This document shows, piece by piece, positions 41,513 through 52,421 of a stretch of DNA of 64,000 bases. Source of the DNA: Actinernus sp. WN-2022. Its lineage: Eukaryota > Cnidaria > Anthozoa > Actiniaria > Actinernidae. The first letter of the stretch is position 1; every line of letters starts with the position of its first letter. The stretch covers positions 134,008,022 to 134,072,021 of the forward strand of contig JAOWCC010001634.1 of the NCBI GenBank assembly GCA_030867875.1, read 5' to 3'. The notes below the pieces were generated by a model that did not search any database, was not told the DNA's origin, and saw only the letters and a program-made list of their open reading frames with translations. A program made the position numbers and the translations under genes.

Positions 41513-41530
41513 TACCCGGATTCTCCACCA
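41513..41530 (-). other. tRNA primer-binding site
   Basis: The plus strand reads TACCCGGATTCTCCACCA, which has the form of a tRNA 3' end including CCA. The minus strand is therefore complementary to a tRNA, five bases from the 5' LTR. The matching tRNA species cannot be named with confidence. Confidence 0.85.
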
Positions 41531-41535
41531 AAATC

Positions 41536-42156
41536 TGTTACGGAACAGATATTTATTCTGAGGTACTGGGACGTGTACGGCTTTGCAAGTTGTAGTGGAC
41601 CGCTGCTTTGAGGTTAACTGCGTCTAACTCTCTTAGTTTGTCTCTCTTTAACAGTAATGCGTTGCCCCTTTTATAATCCTGCGCTATTGTTATCAACTAT
41701 CAAAACCAGTTTCTTTGTTCTAAACATGACTCGGTTTACTGGCCGAGGGAAAACGTAACTTGCGCAAGGCCTGGGTCGGCGTCCTATAGGCAACTTAATG
41801 AAGAAACTTAAGCTATTGCCGAACACAAACTCTGCCTTTTATGCGACTAATGTATATCGTATAACAAGACTTTATTCTTGGTAATAAAATTATTAAGTTC
41901 TACCTTCAGATTTACTGGGAAGAAGGGTAGTGAATAACTAATGACCCCTACTGCGAATTTAGCGCGTCTATGTCAAATCTATTCAGTGACTTGGTTGCTA
42001 CTGCGCAGGATCAGAAAACCGGTTCAACGCGTTACTGTTAGTCTTGTGCCACGCGGCAACATTCAATTCTAAGGCAGTCCGTGACAAAACAGGATATCTG
42101 GAAATTACAATAATAATAACCTTTGTTCGGGAGTTTCCCTACAAACTGTCGTTACA
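41536..42156 (-). repeat. 5' LTR of the Gypsy element
   Basis: 621 bases, TG...CA, 99.5% identical to the other LTR by direct comparison (three substitutions, one extra T). Followed by the right CCTT duplication at 42157-42160. Confidence 0.95.
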
Positions 42157-42160
42157 CCTT

Positions 42161-43090
42161 GCTCACTCGTTTCAGGCTCGCTCGCTGCGGCAGCAATTAG
42201 TAGAAACCAATAAGTGTTCTATTGCGAATCTTGCAATCTGATTGGCTAAGCACTCACTATCTATTGAGTGAAATGTAGCAAGTAGCAAAAATATGGTTTT
42301 CAAAAATAAAACAACGGCGACCAATTTGTCAAAATCTTCTTGTTTCTGTTTGATATTGAACAACTAGTAGGTTTTTACTAAATCAATTAGACTACTCGCT
42401 CTCAGTTTGTATGGCTGATAGTTCGAGTTCGTAGTCTAATTGTTAATCAGAAATACCTTAAAACATTATAATTCTTCAAGCCGATGATTTTAATCATAGT
42501 AGCCAGGGTACGAATACTTCATTCTACGTTGACTAAGGTGCATCCTAACACACCCGTCATGCCTTAGAGAACTGTAAATAACTTACTGGCTACTATTGGA
42601 ATGCGGAAAGACTGGGTTCTAATCATATGCGTAGTGCACCAAAGTACGTCATGGGTAGTGGTTTATGCAGACAGATTCGAAAACAACATAAGGTCTTGAG
42701 AAAAGGAGACTCGGTTATTGTTGTTCGTCTCCAGAAACTAGCTGAAACGTACCTATTATATGTCGCTAAGACCTTCATTCCCATCGAGACAGTCCTTAGA
42801 AACATTCGTAAGCTTTATCATGCTTTACCAACCCTGAACCTGACAAAACGGGAGTTCATTGTTCGAGGGAGATCGTATCGCAGTTGTCGTTAAAGGATGA
42901 TTTTCAGAGCATCGTGCGCCTCACTACTTGGAAAACCTACTGATAACGAAGGCCAAGTATCTTTTTTGCTATTGGAGACAACAGGAGAAAACGTCGTGAC
43001 GATTTTTAGAGAAAATGTACAGTATTTCTTCACCTCTTCCCTCAGGGCACTATATTGTTGTTGAACCTCTCTACCCATATAAGTTCCCAT
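42161..43090. other. No gene supported
   Basis: An 88-codon plus frame (42627-42893) with a basic, helical translation leads toward the hammerhead-like motif at 43.1 kb and might be the decayed end of a retroelement ORF, but no family motif is present. Confidence 0.35.
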
Positions 43091-43091
43091 T

Positions 43092-43125
43092 GCTCTGAAG
43101 AAGGGCTAAAGCTCGAAACGTCAGC
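43092..43125 (+). ncRNA. Hammerhead-like motif of a retroelement tail
   Basis: CTGAAGA (43095-43101) matches the CUGANGA core. GGGC-TAAA-GCTC forms stem II, then GAAA (43115-43118), then CGTC. The bases before the core (GCT) pair with those after GTC (AGC), giving a short stem I. ACGT would be a collapsed stem III, as in the minimal dimeric hammerheads of Penelope-like elements. The sequence around it is, by recall, a widespread tail in coral-type genomes. Confidence 0.45.
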
Positions 43126-43564
43126 TGCTACACGCCTCCCACGGCGGTTAGCATACCTTAATCGACTTTGATTATACCACCAACACCCGTGATGCCGTGC
43201 GCATGCCATTGGAACCCAGACCTCTCCTCGTTTCAGTAGTGGATAATCGAGTAATTTCTATAGTGCTAATGGCTTGTTAATCCATTGAAGTGATAAGTCA
43301 CACTTATAGTCAAGCAATACGATAACTAACTTCCTGGTTTCTCAAAGAGTTTCATATCATGTCGTCAGAGTTCAGCATGTTTTCTCCATGACAACCACGC
43401 ACTTCGTCTACGTCGCCTGTTGCTTGGATGCGTAATAAAGAATCTGTTCTTATCCACAGTACTCTAAAATGTTAATCGATATAAGCTTAATTCAGTTTAT
43501 GAAAATCCTTTCTGTAGAGCATATCATTCGAAATTACTAGGTTTGAGCAGGGGTTGAGCAACTG

Positions 43565-43766
43565 CAATCACAGACAAAATGACTTGGGACACTGCTCACT
43601 TTTGAGACCATTCTTTAAATAAACCCTCTCTCCCCCTTCAATGTTGGTTTAGGTGCACGTTCAATTTGAAATTCATTCAATACCAACATTGAAAGGGGAA
43701 GGGGGGTTTGCGAAGCTCCAGCTGTCTTAGCTTTGTCGAGTGTCTCAATAATTATATCTGTGATTG
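43565..43766. repeat. Left 202-bp direct repeat flanking a palindrome
   Basis: Begins CAATCACAGACAAAATGACT and ends TCTGTGATTG, so it has its own inverted ends. Contains CCCCCTTCAATGTTGGT and its inverse. The same unit recurs at 45190-45432 in direct orientation. Confidence 0.88.
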
Positions 43767-45189
43767 TCTGAGGGCTAATTTGAGGAATCGGCTGTAGAAT
43801 CTCGAGAAATAAGAGAATTCTAGCCAACTTGGCAGGTTCTTTTATTGTTGGTATGTACATCTTGTGTATTATGCTTGAAGTTCATCGCTGCTTAATGACG
43901 TCAGAATGACGTCAGGAAGATAAAACCATATGCTGCATTGAATGTCAATGATAGTATAGAGCTAAAATCTTTTTTTAAAGCCGTAAAAAATATATTTTTT
44001 GAAGCAGTGAATGAAACGGACAGTTATGTACGAAAATGTTTTTCAAAAATGACGTAAAAAGACGATTTCATCAATATTGGATTTGTTTTAGCGGTTTTTC
44101 CAACGTTTCAAGACACGGTTCATCAACTTGTGACGTCAGAATGACGTCATAACTTCCTCTGATCACTAAGCCAATAGCATCGTGGAAAAGAGCATCCAAA
44201 GTAGTTTTCAATTGTCATGATTTAACAGTTTAACGAAAATTCTGAAAATAACAACGAATTCTGCAGTAATGGGGCGTGCTTTAACGGTTCCCCATGCCAC
44301 ACGGTTCACCACACGGTTCACCATTCTGTGACGTCAGAATGACGTCATAACTTCCTCAGATCGCCAAGCCAATAGCGTCTAAGGAAAGAGTATCCAAAGT
44401 AGTTTTAAAATGTCATGATTTAACACAGGTTCAAGAAAAAATATGAAAAATGACAACGGTTCACCCTTTTTCACCGTTAAAAATATATACTTCAATTTTA
44501 GAGGGTTGAAGGAGTGAACCGTTATAATTTTTCAACTTTTTAACTTAACCTGCGGTAAATCATGACATTTTGAAACTACTTCGGCTGCTCTTTCAAATGA
44601 TGCTAACTGTTTGGCGATCAGAGGAGGTTATGACGTCATTCTGACGTTACAGAATGGTGAACCGTGTGGTGAACCGTTAAAACAAGCCCTGCAGAAATCG
44701 TTGTTATTTTTCAGAATTTTCCTTATAAACCAATGTTTTATCATGACATTTAAAAACTAGTTTGGATGTTCTTTCCGACGACGCTATTGGCTTAGCAATC
44801 AGAGAAAGTTATGACGTCATTCTGACGTCACAGAATGGTGAACCGTGTCGTGAAACGTTGGAAAAACCGCTAAACAGCCTCCAATATTTCAGAAATCGTC
44901 TTTTTACGTCATTTTTTAAAACCATTTGTTTGTACTTTACTGTCCTTTTTCATTCACTGCTGCAAAATATATCATTTTACGACTTTTTGAACGAACATTT
45001 TTGCACTCTACACTCATTTACATTCAATGCTGCAAATGGCTTTATCTTCATGACGTCATTTAACACCGATGGACTTCAAACATAATACACGAGATGCACA
45101 TGCAAACAATAAAAGATCCTACCAAGTTTGGTTAGAATTCTTCTATTTGTCGACATTCTACCTCAAATTCCTCAAAAAAGCTTCTCAGA
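43767..45189. repeat. 1.42-kb palindrome with ten TGACGTCA sites
   Basis: Starts TCTGAG and ends CTCAGA. The arms mirror each other to the centre near 44,490 (for example AGAATTCTAGCCAACTTGGC on the left versus its inverse near 45,130). Each arm holds copies of TGACGTCAGAATGACGTCA, two CRE-type octamers 11 bases apart: positions 43896, 43907, 44131, 44142, 44329, 44340, 44631, 44812, 44823 and 45051. No ORF of note. Confidence 0.88.
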
Positions 45190-45432
45190 CAATCACAGAC
45201 AAAATGACTTGGGACACTGCTCACTTTTAGAGACCATTCTTTAAATAAACCCTCTCTCCCCCTTCAATGTTGGTTTAGGTGCACGTTCAATTTGAAATTC
45301 ATTCATTACCAACATTGAAAGGGGAAGGGGGTTTGCGAAGCTTCAGTTGTCTTAGCTTTGTGTCCAGAATTTATTTTTCTTCTCATATAATAACTATCTT
45401 GTCGAGTGTCTCAACAATTATGTCTGTGATTG
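45190..45432. repeat. Right direct repeat flanking the palindrome
   Basis: Second copy of the unit at 43565-43766, about 95% similar, with a 40-base insertion (GTCCAGAATTTATTTTTCTT...) after CTTAGCTTTGT. It starts in the palindrome's final C. Confidence 0.85.
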
Positions 45433-45782
45433 TGGCAACTGAAATGTGACAGCAATGAATCCTTTCTTCTTAAACAAGAGAGTTTTGATGAAACACCACA
45501 TTAAAACATGAAAATATGCGTAATTCAATGTAATACGAATGACAATGACAATTAAATGTACTACCCATGTATCTGAGGATACAAAAGTTTATTACTCTTT
45601 CGCAGGGATGGCCGCAAAGAGACAGTCGAGCTTGTTTCTGTACACTTAGCTATAGAGGGGTCTTCGTCATTTTCGTCAGGTTTTAAAAAGGACGTTAAAG
45701 AGTGGCCATGCTTTGACGCGGTATGGTATGGTACAGTATGATACGTTACGCGATGGGGCGGGGCGAGATGGTATTAACTTAC
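45433..45782. other. Intron or 3' flank of the host gene
   Basis: No coding exon seen. Contains a short GGTATGGTATGGTACAGTAT stretch near 45,720. The donor of exon 9 lies at its right edge, so further exons should lie to the left of it or outside what I could recognise. Confidence 0.4.
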
Positions 45783-45977
45783 CGGCACGAAGACAGGTTC
45801 ACCCACAAGGTCTCCATTGTGATTACGACCTCCCTGATCCATCAGTAGTGTTCCTGTAGCGTCCTCCATGTTAAAGTGTGCTATAACCAGGTTCTTGTGG
45901 ATAGGCCAAGTCAACCCTGCCAGTTTCATGTAGCTTTGAATTTCAATGTCAGGAATCTGTATTCTCCAAATCGTCGT
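45783..45977 (-). CDS. TSP_C-LamG host gene, exon 9
   Basis: 65 codons exactly, bounded by acceptor TTATCTGCAG and donor CCG|GTAAGT. Reads TTIWRIQIPDIEIQSYMKLA, then FNMEDATGTLLMDQGGRNHN and GDLVGEPVFVP. The first half closes a LamG/concanavalin-like domain. The second half (ATGTLLMDQGGRNHNGDLVG) is the typical opening of another such domain, so more exons should follow to the left. Phase 0 on both sides, in agreement with exon 8. Confidence 0.75.
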
Positions 45978-46095
45978 CTGCAGATAATGTAAACAAAAGG
46001 ATTAGCATCAATTTGTTATTATAACGACTATCAGAGGACAAGTCATCTCTAGACAGAGGGTTGGAAAGTACTAAAATGAAGTAAATTTCACTTAC

Positions 46096-46161
46096 ATCAT
46101 CTAATGCTCCATTTAGGAAATAATTATGGTCTCGTCCGAGGTACAATAGCGTGCTTGGATT
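46096..46161 (-). CDS. TSP_C-LamG host gene, exon 8
   Basis: 22 codons, acceptor TATTTTCAG, donor GAT|GTAAGT. Reads NPSTLLYLGRDHNYFLNGAL then DD. YLGRxxNxxFNGxLDD is the late signature of LamG/concanavalin-like domains. In phase with exons 7 and 9. Confidence 0.78.
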
Positions 46162-46747
46162 CTGAAAATACAAAGAAATATGATTTTATACATTCAGCAG
46201 CAATTAAAAACACCTCTAGATAATGTTCAGAATCAAGCGACGGAAATGACAACCTTCAGCTCGACCAATGACAGTTGTTTTACTATAAGCTGATTAGTGT
46301 TCTCTCATTTGTTTAGCTTTGCATGTTTATTGCGTGTCCTGACAAAATCTGACTGGTGGAAGCAGACTGCCATGTTATTAAGAGTTCTTATCTGATTAAT
46401 GACTATTTTAAAAACCACTCGGGACTAATGTTAGGAAATTCCTCTTCTTTCAATATCACCCTTAATAATGTAGAGGAAAAGGAAGAAATAGGCCGGCTCG
46501 TCTGCATGTCTTCACGTGATACCGAATATGATGCGCAGCAACGGCTAGGTCGAGAAATGCATGGAGATGATTCAGTTAGGTCTTATCAAAATATATGACC
46601 TGCACACTGAGTAGATTCTGAAGAGGGTACCAACAGCCCATTGCAAGAAAAATGAAGGAGAGTTTGAAACAAGATATCTATATAGTTGTTTCAGGAGTTT
46701 AGTTGACTGAAGTATCCATAATCGTCATTAGCGATAGGTAAACGTAC

Positions 46748-46818
46748 CCTTGTGTGAGGAACGACGTTGATAGTGGTCCCTACTGATGTCCCGTTTACGA
46801 ATAACTGCACAATATGTC
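46748..46818 (-). CDS. TSP_C-LamG host gene, exon 7
   Basis: 71 bases, acceptor TTTCTATCAG and donor AGG|GTACGT. Reads HIVQLFVNGTSVGTTINVVP then HTR, the mid-domain strand pair of LamG (xLYVNGxxVG). Splice phases join exon 6 and exon 8 cleanly. Confidence 0.75.
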
Positions 46819-47397
46819 CTGATAGAAAGATCATAACAACTTTAGCTATTTTAAGAACATCGAGAACATCACTGCGCTCATAAAGAATGCTTGTGGCATA
46901 CCCTGTTTGTCATATGACATCAAGTATCATATGCAATCATGATTGCATTGGCACAAAAATGACTTTTTTTTATTTTCACCAGTATTTTGGACACCACAGA
47001 GACTTCTCTTTTTTTGTTTCGTTTATTGTTTCATTTGTTTGTGTTTTTCACTCAATTACGTAATCTCATTGTCGGCTCGCAAGGGATCTTGGAACCCTCG
47101 GGCCTGGTTTGACACATGGAATACGGGAGGAAAGAGGTACATGTAGTCGTGGTCACATTGGATTCTCGAGTTAGCTACAGTTCCGTTATTGTAAAACTGC
47201 ACGACACACCACCGTGAAAGAGTTGAATTAAAGTGAAGGTGCTTTGTCCACATCACCAAGAAATTATTTCCAGTTTTCAGGCCACCATTTTGTTAATATT
47301 GTTAATTTTGTACATCATATCTGAAAGCGTTGTGATGAAACTCTAACGAATGGGTGATAAAATAATGTTGTCACGAAGCGATATTTCAGATACTTAC

Positions 47398-47495
47398 TTT
47401 GTGCATCAAATCTAAAAGCAAGGTGATGCCATTCATCTGGGTCAATCACTTCCGTACCCTCTGTTATAAAAGAACCTACGTTGCCATGGATACGT
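47398..47495 (-). CDS. TSP_C-LamG host gene, exon 6
   Basis: 98 bases, acceptor CACTTCGTAG and donor A|GTAAGT. Reads HGNVGSFITEGTEVIDPDEW then HHLAFRFDAQ. WHHLAFxFD is the central LamG motif. The phase at its left junction (exon 5) does not fit simply, so a tiny exon or another border is missing there. Confidence 0.75.
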
Positions 47496-47619
47496 CTACG
47501 AAGTGAAACAAAATGTCACAACATACAGTTAGAACAAAATATTTTGTAAAGTCGACGAAAGTTATATGTTTGAAAATAATACAAACGAATACCTCAAAAA
47601 AGGCTTTTTTTACGTTTAC

Positions 47620-47707
47620 CGTATGTACAGAAGTTATAGACAGCTCGATAGCCACGGCGAATTTGTAAGAAGGTCCTTCGATAAGAGGAACTTTATCTTC
47701 CTCCGAT
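47620..47707 (-). CDS. TSP_C-LamG host gene, exon 5
   Basis: 88 bases, acceptor ATTTGTCTAG, donor ACG|GTAAAC. Reads SEEDKVPLIEGPSYKFAVAI then ELSITSVHT. The alternating beta pattern fits the second strand group of the domain. Joins exon 4 through a split Arg codon. Confidence 0.65.
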
Positions 47708-47733
47708 CTAGACAAATGTAAACGATAACCTAC

Positions 47734-47838
47734 CTGTTCTTAAGGTAAAGACAGAGGGTAGCATCCAGAGTACATACTATTGGCTGGGTGGTCAATGGGT
47801 AGTTTTTCGCCATCTTTACCCACGTAGTAAAGGTAAAG
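47734..47838 (-). CDS. TSP_C-LamG host gene, exon 4
   Basis: 105 bases, acceptor TTTAAACAG and donor ACAG|GTAGGT. Reads SFTFTTWVKMAKNYPLTTQP then IVCTLDATLCLYLKN. SFTxxxWVK is the LamG opening after the FDGxDD strand of exon 3. Its partner exon 3 is 14 kb away, across the giant inverted repeat, and the phases (2/2) match. Confidence 0.7.
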
Positions 47839-48096
47839 CTGTTTAAAAAGGCAACACATTCTTAGATACTTCAGTCTTTTCCAGCGAACCATTTTGAGGT
47901 CAGTGGAAAAGCAGAAGGATGAAACCGTATATTTATTGCAGATTCGAAGCAAAAGTAAACCTAAAACGCCTACCAAATTACTGTTCCTTGTGAGTTTGAG
48001 TTTTTATTTGTAGTATTCAGTCTGGCTGGGAGAGCTATAGCGTTTCAAAGTTTATGAATCTCTAACAGGGGAAAATTACTAGTGGAGTCCTGTACC

Positions 48097-48205
48097 AAAC
48101 GCGAAATGAAGCCCGAACCGAAATGATCCCCAAAACTGATCAAGTCGCACCTGAAATGATCCCCGACCCGAAATGATCCCCAATCTTACCCGAAATGATC
48201 CCGAA
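48097..48205. repeat. Left subterminal iteron cluster (CCCGAAATGATCC)
   Basis: CCGAAATGATCCCC or close variants occur at about 48117, 48150, 48167 and 48188, plus a changed first copy (CGCGAAATGAAGCC). The regular motif near an element's end suggests transposase binding sites. Confidence 0.75.
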
Positions 48206-48635
48206 ATAAAACTAGGAATGGACTAATGGATTTGGGGCTTTCGGAAGAGCAAAATGTTCGCTAAACTTCTTGCTAAAAGAAATTAAGCTCAAAAGTAAGA
48301 ATGTTTACTAGTGTTTTCTAATAGGACAAACCAACACTAGCAGACAACAAACAACCCTTGTCAATCAAACTACCTGTTGTAATCGATCACGTGACGATAG
48401 CGGAAATCACTCATATTTCGCTGGGGATAAACAGGAAACGTCCGAGTCTTTATAGTGAAATTTGCTAATATATAGTGTCATAGAAGCCATCACTGAGCGG
48501 GTCATTAGTTGATTAATAAGTTGACAGCAGCTGTTAATAAAACCGTGCAACGTCATTGGTGAGTACCCATCACATTTTTATTAAATGTTTTATTTTTATG
48601 ATGTCTTCAAAATTTATATACACCTATTTCAAATA

Positions 48636-49125
48636 AGGTTGTCACGGACGAGCGACAAGCGACAAAGGATGTCATTATAACTGGCGGCAGCTATGCGGAA
48701 TGGAATACGGTGCATTCGAAGGAACCATTCTCCATAGAATTTACCAGAATATAGTAGCAACCATAATCAGGAGCCCATTACCAGGATCGTCCATATATAC
48801 TATACCCCTGAGTCAGCGTATGACCGGTTTGAGCTATTTTTAGAACATGTTTCCCGGGTAACTGCCTTCAGACTCTGCTGCGATCGTGCATATGCTTGCC
48901 GTAATTATCGAGATTAAGAATGAGGTAATTTTACTAACGCTGCATTGTCCTGACTATGGGTTGGTTGGATTCCCAAAGTGTGGGCACGTGAACTCCCGTG
49001 AGATCTGTTCTAAATATAGGTAAATCCGGTCATACGCTGACTGATGGACGCTCCTGGTATAATGGGGTTCCTGCCATAATCCATTTCGCTTGTCGTTTGC
49101 CGCTTGTCCAGGACAACCTTTTTTG
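48636..49125. mobile_element. 490-bp MITE in the left arm
   Basis: AAATAAGGTTGTCACGGACG near 48636 is mirrored by CAGGACAACCTTTTTT near 49105-49123. GCGACAAGCGACAAA and its inverse (CGCTTGTCGTTTGCCGCTTG) extend the stem. It is absent from the right arm, so it inserted after the inverted repeat formed. Confidence 0.7.
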
Positions 49126-50530
49126 AAACAGGTGTATAACAAGAACAGGAACAAGTAAAACGAAGGAAACTCTACTAAGTCAGTCCTGGAATCTACATAT
49201 GGCCGCCTCATTACGCAGAAGAAAGCAATCGAATAACACGTGCTGCGACCAATGGCGAAATAGTTCTCCCTCAGTGATAGCAAAATGTCAATGATGAATG
49301 GGAAACGCATGCTTATTGGCCAGAAGAAAAAGAACATATGCATTTTTATTGGGCGTAACTAAAACTTGAGTAACAACCAACCTATCAAAAGTCTACCAAT
49401 TGGAAGTTGGTTACCGGTTACCGATTTCATCATTTCAGTTTTATATTTAAGCATGTTTTCAGAGTTGAAAATTGAACAAACATGGTTGTATTGATGGAAT
49501 CGAATGTTTTCTAATCTAGCAACTAAAAAATACCCTTGAAATCAGGCTAATATGAGATAAGCGATCTAGTTCTTTTATATCACTTTCGTGTCACGAAATC
49601 CATGTTGTTTGCTCCACTATAATGGCTAGGAAATTGTTTCAATACTGCTGGTGTATAGCAAATGTAATAAATGATAAGGTGATGTATCCATCGCAATATC
49701 CATCCCCTTATCGACCCCTTATCGCAACTTGATTTTTTAAAATTATATTATATACCGAAACATGTGACCGGCGATGGCCAGGTGAGACCTTCCTAACCTT
49801 TTGTTTCTAGTTCCTTGCATCGCTCCAAACCCCTTTTTCGTTTTCAAACGGCCCAGACTAATCAATAGAGTTGGACATAATTAACTGTTTGTCACAACGC
49901 AAGTTTCAGTCTGTCTATCGCAAAACCGGAGTGCATGAACCGTGATGTGTGAATTACCGAATCGGCAGATAAAATATATACCGCTCAAGCCCACGTCCCG
50001 TCTGCTAGTACCTAACTGAATGCACTATCCATCGCAAGAGTAAAGTTACCCATCGCAACAAGACAAGATGATTTAAAATCGACAGTAATGACAACATTGC
50101 TTTTCCAAAATATGTACCGCTCAAGCCCACTACCCGTCCAGTCGGCTGTTCGGCTCAAAGCAATGTTGACCATGAAATATGTCAGAACAAGTATAAATTG
50201 GTGTCATCTGTTCATCGCAAACTACTACAGCTCCACCGCAGAGTATTTAACAAAAAATATCAGCTTTTAAAATGCGACCGGCGGTATTTTTTTATTTTTG
50301 GTTGGTACTGACTTAATGATTTATATATTTTGCTCCATTGCTGGAAAAGAAACAAAACTATGTCAGCTAGTACCTAACTGAATGCACTATCCATCGCAAG
50401 ACTCAAATTAGCCATCGCAATTAGAGAGGATGATTTTAAAACCGACAGAAATGAGCAGAAGTATATATCTGTTGCTATAAATATGTGACTCAGGTCACTC
50501 ATTCACGAACATTTGCAATAGTTTCCTTTT

Positions 50531-52421
50531 TAACTCGTGGATGCGCGCATGCGCAGGAACGAGTTTTTGCGTGAGGTGGGCGAATGATGGCTAGCTAGCT
50601 AGCCGTTAGCAAAAAATCAATCAATATCAAATCGTACGCTGTTCGGAATACGAGCGAGGAAGCCTCGGGGACGAGTTTGAGGCACTGTGAGCTGTCGGGC
50701 GAGTGGCATTCAGAGCTGCAGAAGTGTTTTACACGGAGACTACACACTGTGATGGCAGAAAAATCAACTTTATGAAATGATGGACTTGTTTACAAGGTTC
50801 TGTATTCCACAAATTAAAAGGTTTGGTTTCCCGGGAATATTTGGCCACTTGACTCGCAAACATGTCTCACGCCGAAGTCTACCGTTGAACGGTTCTTGAA
50901 GGGGATGAGTATCGAAAGCAGAATAAAATACTGGTGAGTGTAATAAATCACAAATATAAATGTATAGTTTAAAATTGTACCTCAATTCTAAAGTAGAATT
51001 AGAATCCGTTTACTCTTATTTACAAGTATTTGATCGAGTGTGTGTTCTTCGTGAAATTTTATGGTTGCTTTCCGAGATCATTCCGATCCGAAATACACAC
51101 GTGTAAGATCACAATGAAATGAGACCTTTCCCACGGTAATTCTAAGATGTCGATCACTTTATATTTTACTGGGCCTTCTGCCAACGAAATGAGACCTTTC
51201 TCGCGGTAATTAGGCGTTACAATCTCAAGATGTCGATCAGTTTATATTTTACTGGGCGTTCTGCCAACTCAGGAAACGGCCCAGGAACGAACATGTGTTT
51301 TTTAAAATTTTGAAATATAGAAGCTCTGAAATGCCATTTTCAGCTATTTCAAGGTTACATCAATACATGCGTAAAACATATGTAAAACTCCCCAAATGGT
51401 TAAGGTTACCGGATACCTTCAAAACGAAAAAGATCGAAAAAAATTTTTTCGCACAGAAATGTAGTTTTAGCAGTAGTTTATCATATACCAAAAGCTCCGT
51501 TAAAAAAAAGTAGGTGCCGTTCGCTTGGAAAACAGAGAAAAAAGAAAAGCAAAACATGGCCAAACAATGCATACGACTACGAGCCAAATAGCTAAATAGA
51601 AGTCCTCGCAAAACCCGACAAGGGTTCGTATTTTCACTTAGACAGAGTGCCGAGTGGTCTACATCTGAACATAAATAGATACTGATAGGAGCCGGCCGAG
51701 AGAATATTTGTTTCCAAGAAACCCGGGCCAAGAAAGCTTAGATGGAAACGTAAAGTCTGACGGTGACTCGATCTGAATCGCTTGAAACGATTGCCGCGCT
51801 GTTTCAGGCGCCTGCAAATCGCTGTCTCCTCTACTAACTATGCTGGCATTCAAAGCGTCTCTAGGTGTTCACCTTGGCTTTGTCCCTTGAGGTCTTTTTG
51901 TCTTTCCCATTTTTCAAGTCACACAAGAGAACTCAGAACAACCGGCTATATCAATATTTTCTCGATGCGGCGCGTAGTTTTGATCGGAAATCGACATTGG
52001 CGGGAAATCTTGACAGATAGTTGAACTGTGATGAGAAATGATTGGCCAAGAGCTCGCTAATTGTTGGAGAGGCGGGGCTTCAGATTCACGCACGACAGAT
52101 GGCTAAATTTTTTGAAGTGCTATTTTCTACGCTTTCGATTTTCAACCAAAATAGAGTTTTAAAAAAGCTCCCACTCAAGAGGAATTTATTCTATTTGTGT
52201 GAAATTTTCACAAAAAGTCAATTGATATCGGAGCTGCAAAAGTGTGTCGGGGAATTGGGAAATTCTAAAAAGAGAGCTCGATTACATGGCTCCTGTTCAT
52301 TCCAAGTATATTGGACCAGTGTTGTATATATACTTTTCAGATGAAGGCTTTTCTTAGCAATCCACTAACTTCGTCACTACATCCACGAGTTCACCCATTG
52401 GGTGCCTATGTTTATATATTT
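50531..52421. mobile_element. 1.9-kb insertion in the left arm
   Basis: The right arm reads straight through (near 57,375) where the left arm has 1.9 kb extra. The insert begins with AACTCGTGGATG and has CATCCACGAGTT near its end (52,379-52,394), a 12-base inverted terminus, followed by about 27 extra bases. The ORFs inside show no transposase features. A clear case of an empty-site/filled-site comparison within one window. Confidence 0.65.

Larger units (their letters stand above)
32104..42156 (-). mobile_element. Complete Ty3/Gypsy-type LTR retrotransposon with chromodomain, SGNH and env-like genes
   Basis: 10,053 bases between CCTT target duplications (32100-32103 and 42157-42160). LTRs begin TGTTAC and end TTACA. 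Order on the minus strand: LTR, primer site, gag, RT/RNase H, integrase plus chromodomain, SGNH hydrolase, env-like glycoprotein, purine tract, LTR. The two LTRs differ by three substitutions and one indel in about 620 bases, so the insertion is recent. Gag and pol nevertheless have several frameshifts and stops. The order places it among Ty3/Gypsy (RT before integrase). The SGNH gene between integrase and env is unusual. Confidence 0.95.

Noticed and set aside
42627..42893. 88-codon basic ORF considered as the end of a retroelement protein
   Set aside because: No RT, integrase or GIY-YIG motif is visible, and proximity to the hammerhead-like motif alone is not enough.
47056..47259. Minus-strand ORF between exons 6 and 7 of the LamG gene, with a Cys/Asn-rich translation
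   Set aside because: It lies in an intron, has no matching splice sites, and the flanking exons already join in phase without it.
48954..49343. 129-codon minus ORF in the left arm of the inverted repeat
   Set aside because: It crosses a MITE boundary and has no family pattern, so it is a chance ORF.
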